From Bacillota bacterium (GTDB taxonomy: Bacteria; Bacillota; Clostridia; Lachnospirales; CAG-274), in NCBI GenBank assembly GCA_017627115.1, contig JAGAHK010000109.1, positions 1 through 5,031 on the forward strand: a stretch of DNA of 5,031 bases, in the 5' to 3' direction. Positions 1-5,031 of the stretch are shown here, one piece after another (position 1 is the stretch's first letter; every line of letters begins with the position of its first letter). Under the pieces are notes generated by a model. The model was not told where the DNA came from, did not search any database, and saw nothing but the letters and a program-made list of their open reading frames with translations. A program made the translations under genes and the position numbers.

Positions 1-1772
1 CTCTGCTGATTAAAATGCGCCGATCCATTGCTCATCGCGGAAACAACACTGTCGGAGAGTATCTCGAAAAAAATATAGGTCTGAGCCAGACAAGGCTTAC
101 TATACGCGATTTAAAAGGTGGAAATCAGCCTATTATACGTCACAGAAACGGATACACCTATGCTATTGTTTATAACGGTGAGATCTATAATACTGATGAA
201 TTAAACAAGGAGCTTATTGAAAAAGGGTATGAATTCAAGACTACAACGGACACCGAGACCATACTTTACGCATATATGGAATATGGCGAAAAATGTGCTG
301 AAATGCTTAATGGTATATTTGCTTTTGCCATATGGGACAACAAAAAAGAAAAACTATACCTTTTCCGTGACAGAAGCGGTATTAAACCACTTTTTTACGC
401 TATAAGCGGCAGTACACTTGTATTTGGTTCGGAGATAAAAGCACTATTTTGTCATCCGCTTGTAGAACCTGCTATAGATGATGATACCATAAGACAGGTT
501 TTTTCAATACTGCCTGCAAGGAGTGAAGGCAGCGGTGTTTTTAAATGCATAAAAGAAGTTAAATACGGTTCATATATAGTATTTGACAGAAACGGGCTTT
601 CAGAGAAACGTTATTGGCAGCTTGAAAGCCACACTCATACCGAAAGTTATGAAGATACGGTGCAGCATCTTAATTATCTGATAAATGATGCTGTTCGCAG
701 ACAAATGGTATCCGACGTGCCTGTATGCAGCTTTTTATCGGGCGGTATAGACAGTTGCATTGTAACGGCAATAGCGTCAAACTATCTTAACGAAAGGGGG
801 AAAATACTAAATACCTTTTCATTTGATTTTACCGATAACAATAAATATTTCAAGCCAAGCAGTTTCCAGCCCGAGCAGGATAAGCCATATGTACGCAAAA
901 TGCTTGCACACTTTAACGTAAATCATACATTTTTGGAATGTGAGCAATTGGAACTTGCGGATTATTTATACAAAGCTGTTGATGCGAAGGATGTCCCGGG
1001 AATGGCTGATATTGATGCTTCTCTGCTTTATTTTTGCAAGCTTGTGAAACAGCATAATAAAGTTGCGCTTACGGGCGAATGTGCCGATGAGATCTTTGGC
1101 GGTTATCCGTGGTTTCACCGTGAAGAATTCATAAACGCAGATACTTTCCCGTGGTCGATAAATCTGTATGTCCGCGAAAAATATCTGAACGAAAAATACA
1201 AAAAAAGACTTGATCTGAAAAACTATGTTGACAGTCAATACAAAGCCGTACTTGCCGAAATGCCTTACCTTGACGGTGAAACGGCGCTGCAAAAACGTCA
1301 AAGAGAGATAAGTTTCCTTAATTTGAAAGGCTTTATGACCACGCTTTTATGGCGAATGGACGCAACAAGTATGTTTAACGGGCTTGAAGCGCGCGTGCCT
1401 TTCGCCGACCACCGTATTATTGAATATATGTGGAATGTGCCTTTTGATATGAAATGTCCGAATGGTGTTGTAAAAGGACTTTTACGTGACAGCGTTAAAG
1501 GGTTGCTGCCCGAGGAGATACGCCTGCGCAGGAAAAGCCCATACCCTAAAACATACAATCCCGAATACGAAAGAATACTCAAAGAGCGGTTGAGTATTAT
1601 AATAGAAGATAATAATGCGCCTTTAAATGAGTATATAGACAAAAAGGCTGTAACACAGCTTATCAGTTCACCCGGGAACTATGGAGAACCGTGGTTCGGA
1701 CAGCTGATGAGCTCGGTACAGATGCTTGCTTATTTGATACAAGTTAATTATTGGCTTGAAAAGTATGCGTGA
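1..1772 (+). CDS. asnB: Asparagine synthase (glutamine-hydrolysing), 5'-truncated by the window edge
   Basis: The enzyme makes asparagine from aspartate, glutamine and ATP in the cytoplasm. The frame is open to the left edge (first full codon at 3, reading LLIKMRRSIAHRG). The ATG at 15 has no ribosome binding site and lies inside the class-II glutaminase fold, so the true start and the nucleophile Cys2 (MCGI...) are upstream; roughly 25-30 residues are probably missing. Numbering from the Met at 15, the glutaminase part shows HRG (7-9), YNGEIYN (53-59), TTTDTE (77-82), DRSGIKPLFY (119-128) and FGSEIKAL (137-144). The synthase part shows the PP-loop SGGIDS (242-247), GECADEIFGGY (354-364) and LEARVPFADHR (457-467). 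The C-terminal RRKSPYPKTYNPEYE region matches the longer clostridial AsnB type. The usual HRGPD is HRGNN here. The gene ends with tandem stops TGA TAA, 12 bases before a hairpin terminator. A specialised amidotransferase of the same fold is possible but less likely. Confidence 0.93.
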   Translation, partial: LLIKMRRSIAHRGNNTVGEYLEKNIGLSQTRLTIRDLKGGNQPIIRHRNGYTYAIVYNGEIYNTDELNKELIEKGYEFKTTTDTETILYAYMEYGEKCAEMLNGIFAFAIWDNKKEKLYLFRDRSGIKPLFYAISGSTLVFGSEIKALFCHPLVEPAIDDDTIRQVFSILPARSEGSGVFKCIKEVKYGSYIVFDRNGLSEKRYWQLESHTHTESYEDTVQHLNYLINDAVRRQMVSDVPVCSFLSGGIDSCIVTAIASNYLNERGKILNTFSFDFTDNNKYFKPSSFQPEQDKPYVRKMLAHFNVNHTFLECEQLELADYLYKAVDAKDVPGMADIDASLLYFCKLVKQHNKVALTGECADEIFGGYPWFHREEFINADTFPWSINLYVREKYLNEKYKKRLDLKNYVDSQYKAVLAEMPYLDGETALQKRQREISFLNLKGFMTTLLWRMDATSMFNGLEARVPFADHRIIEYMWNVPFDMKCPNGVVKGLLRDSVKGLLPEEIRLRRKSPYPKTYNPEYERILKERLSIIIEDNNAPLNEYIDKKAVTQLISSPGNYGEPWFGQLMSSVQMLAYLIQVNYWLEKYA

Positions 1773-1784
1773 TAAGCCGCAAAA

Positions 1785-1807
1785 AAAGCCCCGAAAAACG
1801 GGGCTTT
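1785..1807 (+). terminator. Hairpin terminator T1 after asnB, probably bidirectional
   Basis: The arms AAAGCCCCG (1785-1793) and CGGGGCTTT (1799-1807) form a perfect 9-bp stem around an AAAAA loop. It starts 12 bases after the asnB stop. On the plus strand the T run is only the three T of the stem, followed by CAGG. On the minus strand the stem is followed by seven T (complement of 1781-1787), so it is a better canonical terminator against transcription coming from the pilus side. The same 23 bases recur exactly at 2060-2082. Confidence 0.85.
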
Positions 1808-1838
1808 CAGGCTGTCAAAAAGTGTTTATTTTATCATT

Positions 1839-1859
1839 TATTATATGAATCATATAATA
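1839..1859. repeat. AT-rich perfect palindrome
   Basis: The arms TATTATATGA (1839-1848) and TCATATAATA (1850-1859) are exact inverted copies around a single central A. The tight spacing suggests a protein-binding site or part of a repeat element more than an RNA hairpin. Each strand contains TATAAT, so both strands carry a -10-like hexamer, but no matching -35 box is seen 16-18 bases upstream on either strand. A promoter is therefore not called. Confidence 0.6.
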
Positions 1860-1912
1860 GCAAATAATTCGTTTATTAAAGTAACTCAAAGCGTCGCAGA
1901 CTAAAATCCGCA

Positions 1913-1933
1913 GGCGGAAACCGCGTTTTCGCC
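1913..1933. repeat. Hairpin with GGCG/CGCC base
   Basis: The arms GGCGGAAAC (1913-1921) and GTTTTCGCC (1925-1933) form nine pairs, one of them a G-T wobble (1917 with 1929), around a CGC loop. It overlaps and would compete with a smaller inverted repeat, TCCGC (1907-1911) and GCGGA (1914-1918). Confidence 0.6.
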
Positions 1934-1938
1934 GAGGA

Positions 1939-1953
1939 GCAGACAAAGTCTGC
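1939..1953. repeat. GCAGAC-AAA-GTCTGC hairpin
   Basis: A perfect 6-bp stem with an AAA loop. The left arm GCAGAC also occurs at 1896-1901 and 1990-1995, so the right arm GTCTGC could pair instead with the copy at 1896-1901 and enclose the hairpin at 1913-1933. Confidence 0.6.
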
Positions 1954-2008
1954 ATACTTTACAGGCTTGCAAGTGTATCTTTGATGCACGCAGACAAGAC
2001 TGCAAATT

Positions 2009-2035
2009 TTGAAAGAAAACAAAGTTTTCTTTCAA
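2009..2035. repeat. 12-bp-stem AT-rich hairpin with AAA loop
   Basis: The arms TTGAAAGAAAAC (2009-2020) and GTTTTCTTTCAA (2024-2035) are exact complements around AAA. This is the longest perfect stem in the window. It abuts the next hairpin at 2036 with no spacer, so the two could stack coaxially in RNA. Confidence 0.7.
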
Positions 2036-2058
2036 GGCTGTCGACTTTATCGACAGCC
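2036..2058. repeat. GGCTGTCGA/TCGACAGCC hairpin next to the pilT terminator
   Basis: The arms GGCTGTCGA (2036-2044) and TCGACAGCC (2050-2058) form a perfect 9-bp stem around CTTTA. Only A2059 separates it from the terminator hairpin at 2060-2082. The outer seven bases, GGCTGTC, also follow terminator T1 at 1810-1816, so the right arm could pair with that distant copy instead. Confidence 0.7.
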
Positions 2059-2059
2059 A

Positions 2060-2082
2060 AAAGCCCCGAAAAACGGGGCTTT
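2060..2082 (-). terminator. Hairpin terminator T2 after pilT
   Basis: Seven bases separate the hairpin from the pilT stop codon. The arms are AAAGCCCCG (2060-2068) and CGGGGCTTT (2074-2082) with an AAAAA loop on the plus strand, identical in all 23 bases to T1. Read on the minus strand, the stem ends in CTTTT and is followed by GGCTGTC, so the T run is short. It probably ends the pilus transcript, helped by the adjoining hairpin at 2036-2058. Confidence 0.82.
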
Positions 2083-2089
2083 AAAATTA

Positions 2090-3157
2090 TTATTGACCTG
2101 TAAGGTAACGCTTGAACGCATCTCTGTCGATACAGTTAGCAAGAGCTGTAGTCTGTGTGATCTTGCCTTCCTTAACAAGTGTTGCAAGGTGGAAGTCAAG
2201 CGTTTGCATACCTGCCGACTGGCTTGTCTGCATTGTAGAGTTTATCTGGTGAGTTTTATCCTCACGGATCATATTTCTGATAGCATCGTTAACAACAAGA
2301 ACTTCCAGTGCAGCCATACGTCCGTTACCGCTCTTAAGAGGCACAAGACGCTGTGTAACAACGCCCTCAAGAACCATAGCAAGCTGTGTTCTAACCTGCT
2401 GTCTTGCATGAGGCGGGAAGGAGTCGATAACACGGTTGATGGTAGACGCAGCACCGATAGTATGCAGTGTTGAGAAAACCAAGTGACCTGTTTCAGCTGC
2501 TGTAAGGGCAACCGAAATAGTCTCGTTATCACGCATTTCACCTACGAGGATAACATCGGGGTCCTCACGCAGAGAGCCGCGCAGCGCATTCTCGAATGAA
2601 AGAGTATCGGTACCTACTTCACGCTGGTTAACGATACAAAGCTGATGATGATGTACATATTCTATAGGGTCCTCGATAGTGATAACATGCTCACGTCTTG
2701 TACGGTTTACCTGGTTGATGATAGCCGCAAGAGTTGTTGATTTACCCGAACCTGTAGGACCTGTTACAAGAACAAGACCTTTTTTAAGACCTGCGAAATG
2801 ACGTGCAACAGGCGGAAGACCAAGTTCATCAATAGTAAGTATCTTTGAAGGAAGTACACGGAATACACCGCCAAAGCAGCCCTTCTGCTTATAGATATTT
2901 GCTCTGTAACGTGTTGCAGTATCATCCTCGTACGCAAAGTCGATCTCACCCATATTTTCAAGATATGAGATCTGGAAGTCGGTCAGGATAGAGAACAATA
3001 TACTCTTTGTTTCATCGGGTGTCATAACGGGATAGTTTTCTATAGCCGTAAGTTCACCGTGAAGACGCATTTTAGGCTGTGTACCAACAGTGATATGAAG
3101 GTCACTCGCGCCGGAATCTCTTGCTTTTGAGAGCAAGTCAATCATAGCTTCAATCAT
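2090..3157 (-). CDS. pilT: Type IV pilus retraction ATPase PilT
   Basis: A 355-residue hexameric secretion ATPase acting at the cytoplasmic face of the membrane, where the family depolymerises the pilus and pulls it back. The N-terminal PAS-like domain (about 1-105) contains GASDLHITVG (16-25), typical of PilT. The RecA-like domain carries Walker A GPTGSGKST (133-141), an Asp box around ITIEDPIEY (159-167), Walker B DPDVILVGEMRD (199-210) with the catalytic Glu, and a His box TGHLVFSTLHT (223-233). AIRNMIRE (292-299) corresponds to the AIRNLIRE motif of true PilT proteins needed for retraction, which separates it from PilB and GspE. There is no MshEN domain and no zinc cysteine cluster. The length is usual for the family. 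The start at 3157 is supported by AGGGGG ten bases upstream; Met5 would be too far from it. It follows pilB on the same strand and ends just before a terminator, so it is probably the last gene of the operon. Confidence 0.95.
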   Translation of the reverse strand: MIEAMIDLLSKARDSGASDLHITVGTQPKMRLHGELTAIENYPVMTPDETKSILFSILTDFQISYLENMGEIDFAYEDDTATRYRANIYKQKGCFGGVFRVLPSKILTIDELGLPPVARHFAGLKKGLVLVTGPTGSGKSTTLAAIINQVNRTRREHVITIEDPIEYVHHHQLCIVNQREVGTDTLSFENALRGSLREDPDVILVGEMRDNETISVALTAAETGHLVFSTLHTIGAASTINRVIDSFPPHARQQVRTQLAMVLEGVVTQRLVPLKSGNGRMAALEVLVVNDAIRNMIREDKTHQINSTMQTSQSAGMQTLDFHLATLVKEGKITQTTALANCIDRDAFKRYLTGQ

Positions 3158-3261
3158 TTAAAATTTACCCCCTGATTAATTTTCTTTGTTGGGAAGAAAC
3201 AAAAAATTGTAAACCCCAAATTTTACTAAAATAATTATTATATTTAATACAATACCGAATA
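3158..3261. other. AT-rich pilB-pilT spacer without clear signals
   Basis: There are 104 bases between the pilB stop and the pilT start. No strong hairpin followed by a T run is present; the best is a 6-bp TTTGTT/AACAAA stem (3185-3190 with 3198-3203). A minus-strand TATAAT lies at 3242-3237 but has no recognisable -35 box. Co-transcription of pilB and pilT is therefore likely, though an extra pilT promoter in this gap is not excluded. Confidence 0.55.
3168..3173 (-). promoter_or_regulatory. Ribosome binding site of pilT
   Basis: The minus strand reads AGGGGG, ten bases before the ATG ending at 3157. It selects Met1 over the in-frame Met5. Confidence 0.75.
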
Positions 3262-3275
3262 TTATACCGAATAAG
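3252..3275. repeat. Short tandem duplication at the 3' end of pilB
   Basis: Two 12-base units, ATACCGAATATT (3252-3263) and ATACCGAATAAG (3264-3275), share their first ten bases. In the pilB reading frame the second unit encodes the final Tyr-Ser-Val, and the stop codon lies at the junction. The downstream copy would repeat Tyr-Ser-Val if read through. It looks like a small slippage duplication. Confidence 0.6.
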
Positions 3276-4974
3276 TCGCTCTGACAAGTTCATCAACAGA
3301 AGTTTTGCCGCTTAAAACGTGAGCTTTACAGTCTTCACGCAGTGTGACCATACCTTCGGCAATAGCAGCTTCCTTGATAACGGCTGCATCCTCATTTCTG
3401 TTGATCATCGCCTTTATCTTACCGGATACAACGAATACCTCGTGTATACCCATACGTCCTTTATAACCTGTGTTACCGCATTCGGGACAGCCTTTAGCTC
3501 TGTAAAGCTCAATATCATCCGATATTTCAAGGAATTCCTTCTCTGCTTCATCGGGAACATATTTTTCTTTACAGTGAACACAAAGCTTCTTAACAAGACG
3601 CTGTGCGATAACGCCAACTGTTGAGTCGGCAACCATGTAAGGCTCGATACCCATATCCACAAGACGTCCAACGGCACCGACAGCATCGTTGGTATGGATA
3701 GTTGAAAGCACAACGTGACCTGTGATAGCCGCCTTAACAGCTATCTGTGCAGTCTCGTCATCACGGATCTCACCGATCATGATAACATCGGGGTCCTGAC
3801 GAAGGATAGAACGAAGAGCCGCAGCAAAGGTCATGCCCGCTTTTGCGTTAACCTGTACCTGATTAAGACCGTCAAGCTTATACTCAACAGGGTCCTCAAC
3901 AGTAACTGTATTGATGGTGGCATCGTTTACCTCGGAGAGAACCGAGTAAAGCGTTGTGGACTTACCTGAACCTGTAGGTCCGCAAACAAGGATAATACCG
4001 TTGGGAGATTTGATCATGCTCTTGAAGAACTTAAGGTTAGTTTCACTCATACCAAGCTGATCGATAGAAAGAACGGTACCGATACCACCCAAAACTCTGA
4101 TAACGATCTTCTCGCCATAAACGGTGGGAAGAGCGGAAACACGCAGGTCGACCTGTCTGCCTTCCATTTTATACTCGATACGACCGTCCTGTGGTATACG
4201 CTTTTCGGCGATATCCATACCGGACATGATCTTTATACGGGCTGAAAGGTTGTTATGAGCAGCCGCCTTGATCTCCATTTTTTCAACCATCTGACCGTCT
4301 ATTCTCATACGGATGCGGGTAACATCTTTTTGGGGCTCGATATGAATATCGGAAGTACCTGTCTTGATAGCTGTTTCGATAACATTGTTAACAAACTTAA
4401 CGATAGGCGCATTGTCGATCTCGCTTTTAAGCTGATCGCCAAGGTCTACCTGTTCCATTTCTTCTGCATCAAATTCCTGGAATTCCTGGTTAACGCTTTC
4501 GGAAGCCTCGTTCTGCTCCTCACCCGAATACCAATCGGGGATATGGCTTACAATATCTTCCTGTGTTGCAAGAACAAAACGCACAGGCTTGCCCGATTTA
4601 ACACGAATATCATCGGATAAAAAGAAGTTCATGGGGTCTGTTGTCGCAACAACGATACCCTTTTCGTTAACTTCTATGGGCAGTACAGTGTGCAGTTCGC
4701 AATAATCACGCTTTAAAAGCGCTGTTGCATTTGAATCGGGCTCTAATTTGCCTATTTCGACATACTCGACCTTCAAGCGGCTGGAAAGAATGCGCATAAG
4801 ATCCTGCTCCTGCACATAGCCAAGCTCGATAAGTGTGTCGCCAAGCTTTTTACCCTTTTGTTTTTGAATTTTAAGAGCATACTCAAGCTGGTCTACGGTT
4901 ATAAGACCGTTCATAAGCAAAAGCTTGCCTATGGGTATGTTCTTCTGACCCTGTCCGGGCATTGGCATTCCCAT
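3262..4974 (-). CDS. pilB: Type IV pilus assembly ATPase PilB (GspE family) with MshEN-like N-terminus
   Basis: A 570-residue hexameric ATPase that powers pilin polymerisation at the cytoplasmic face of the membrane. Domains in order: a MshEN/T2SSE-N region (about 12-145) with two related half-motifs, IGKLLLMNGLITVDQLEYAL (15-34) and LGDTLIELGYVQEQDLMRIL (44-63); an acidic linker (about 151-180); an N2 domain with TGTSDIHIEP (205-214); and the RecA-like motor. The motor has Walker A GPTGSGKST (332-340), Asp box VTVEDPVEY (357-365), Walker B DPDVIMIGEIRD (394-405) and His box TGHVVLSTIHT (418-428). Cys465, Cys468, Cys496 and Cys499 form the C-M-type zinc site of PilB and GspE proteins and are absent from PilT. 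The start at 4974 has AGGAAG nine bases upstream, and an in-frame TGA at 4983-4981 rules out an earlier start; Met3 and Met5 are less likely. A type II secretion GspE is the alternative, but the adjacent pilT argues for a pilus. Confidence 0.94.
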   Translation of the reverse strand: MGMPMPGQGQKNIPIGKLLLMNGLITVDQLEYALKIQKQKGKKLGDTLIELGYVQEQDLMRILSSRLKVEYVEIGKLEPDSNATALLKRDYCELHTVLPIEVNEKGIVVATTDPMNFFLSDDIRVKSGKPVRFVLATQEDIVSHIPDWYSGEEQNEASESVNQEFQEFDAEEMEQVDLGDQLKSEIDNAPIVKFVNNVIETAIKTGTSDIHIEPQKDVTRIRMRIDGQMVEKMEIKAAAHNNLSARIKIMSGMDIAEKRIPQDGRIEYKMEGRQVDLRVSALPTVYGEKIVIRVLGGIGTVLSIDQLGMSETNLKFFKSMIKSPNGIILVCGPTGSGKSTTLYSVLSEVNDATINTVTVEDPVEYKLDGLNQVQVNAKAGMTFAAALRSILRQDPDVIMIGEIRDDETAQIAVKAAITGHVVLSTIHTNDAVGAVGRLVDMGIEPYMVADSTVGVIAQRLVKKLCVHCKEKYVPDEAEKEFLEISDDIELYRAKGCPECGNTGYKGRMGIHEVFVVSGKIKAMINRNEDAAVIKEAAIAEGMVTLREDCKAHVLSGKTSVDELVRATYSV

Positions 4975-4980
4975 AAAAAA

Positions 4981-5031
4981 TCACTTCCTGTTAATAAATT
5001 TTTTATATTTTGGTTTGGGGCGCCGTTGGGC
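4981..5031 (-). CDS. Possible 3' end of an upstream gene (16 codons visible)
   Basis: Reading the minus strand from the window edge, one frame is open for 16 codons and stops at TGA (4983-4981), six bases before the pilB start. The peptide is AQRRPKPKYKKFINRK, very basic. A stop just before the next gene's start and overlapping its ribosome binding site fits an operon. However, 16 open codons can occur by chance, one other frame is also open here, and the AT-rich stretch could equally be a leader or promoter region. No family is recognisable. Confidence 0.25.
   Translation of the reverse strand, partial: AQRRPKPKYKKFINRK
4984..4989 (-). promoter_or_regulatory. Ribosome binding site of pilB
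   Basis: The minus strand reads AGGAAG, nine bases before the ATG ending at 4974. It overlaps the possible stop codon region of an upstream reading frame (TGA at 4983-4981), an arrangement common in tightly packed operons. Confidence 0.75.

Larger units (their letters stand above)
1891..2058. repeat. Candidate structured intergenic repeat element
   Basis: Four inverted repeats follow one another at 1913-1933, 1939-1953, 2009-2035 and 2036-2058. The hexamer GCAGAC occurs three times in direct orientation (1896-1901, 1939-1944, 1990-1995), and its complement GTCTGC once (1948-1953). A palindromic CTTGCAAG lies at 1966-1973. TGCAT (1951-1955) and ATGCA (1984-1988) could close an outer helix around it. 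The density of pairing far exceeds what a plain convergent intergenic spacer needs. It could be a dispersed repeat of the host genome, a remnant of a miniature transposable element, or a small RNA. The sequence does not decide between these. Confidence 0.5.
1773..2089. other. Gene-free, hairpin-dense intergenic region between convergent genes
   Basis: This 317-base stretch separates the 3' ends of asnB (+) and pilT (-). I see no credible coding region. A plus-strand frame starting at 2009 runs into the antisense of pilT and lacks a ribosome binding site. The region has two parts. The AT-rich left part (1817-1890) holds a perfect palindrome. The GC-richer right part (1891-2058) is packed with short inverted repeats that have mostly three- to five-base loops, several of them AAA. 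The whole is bracketed by two identical terminator hairpins, each flanked on its inner side by GGCTGTC or its complement. Such composition is typical of dispersed intergenic repeats or structured RNA, but no known family can be assigned from the sequence alone. Confidence 0.8.

Noticed and set aside
15..17. ATG at 15 as the true start of asnB
   Set aside because: The frame is open upstream to the edge, no ribosome binding site precedes it, and a protein starting here would lack the catalytic N-terminal cysteine of the glutaminase domain.
966..1642. Two minus-strand frames opposite asnB
   Set aside because: They lie entirely antisense to strongly conserved asnB sequence, lack ribosome binding sites and have composition typical of shadow frames.
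1891..2058. CRISPR array based on repeated GCAGAC
   Set aside because: The repeats are only six bases, the spacing is unequal (43 and 51 bases), and no cas genes are present.
2009..2473. Plus-strand open frame of 154 codons starting in the intergenic region
   Set aside because: It begins inside a hairpin arm, has no ribosome binding site, passes through the terminator T2 and is otherwise antisense to conserved pilT codons. Its Cys- and Leu-rich product resembles no family I know.
3237..3242. Minus-strand TATAAT as a pilT promoter
   Set aside because: No -35-like hexamer is found at 16-18 bases spacing, and such hexamers are expected by chance in this AT-rich spacer.
3319..4620. Several plus-strand frames opposite pilB
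   Set aside because: All are antisense to the conserved motor and N-terminal domains and show no protein motifs or translation signals.

Overview
The window reads as a piece of chromosome from a Gram-positive anaerobe of class Clostridia, with a gut Ruminococcaceae/Oscillospiraceae-type organism as the best guess. The base composition is moderate, the ribosome binding sites are strong (AGGGGG, AGGAAG), and the asparagine synthase is of the type seen in clostridia. The type IV pilus ATPases are also compatible with a clostridial genome. The genus is an inference and nothing in the window settles it.

Layout: positions 1-1772 (+) hold most of a glutamine-dependent asparagine synthase (asnB), whose N-terminus with the catalytic cysteine lies upstream of the window. 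Positions 1773-2089 are a gene-free stretch of 317 bases between two convergent transcription units. It is full of inverted repeats and is bounded by two identical terminator hairpins. Positions 2090-3157 (-) encode a PilT-type retraction ATPase. A 104-base AT-rich gap with no clear promoter or terminator follows. Positions 3262-4974 (-) encode a PilB/GspE-type assembly ATPase with an N-terminal MshEN-like domain and a four-cysteine zinc-binding module. The last 51 bases may hold the end of a further upstream gene on the minus strand.

How the genes work together: pilB and pilT are the opposing motors of a type IV pilus. PilB drives pilin polymerisation and PilT drives depolymerisation and retraction. 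They lie in the order pilB then pilT on the same strand and are probably co-transcribed as the 3' end of an operon whose earlier genes (pilC, pilM-O and prepilins would be expected) lie beyond position 5031 or elsewhere. The asparagine synthase is a metabolic neighbour that meets the pilus genes tail to tail, with no evident functional link.

No wholly new system is evident. The part least explained by known genes is the hairpin-dense intergenic block at 1785-2082. It looks like a pair of mirror-image terminator modules enclosing a structured element that could be a dispersed repeat.
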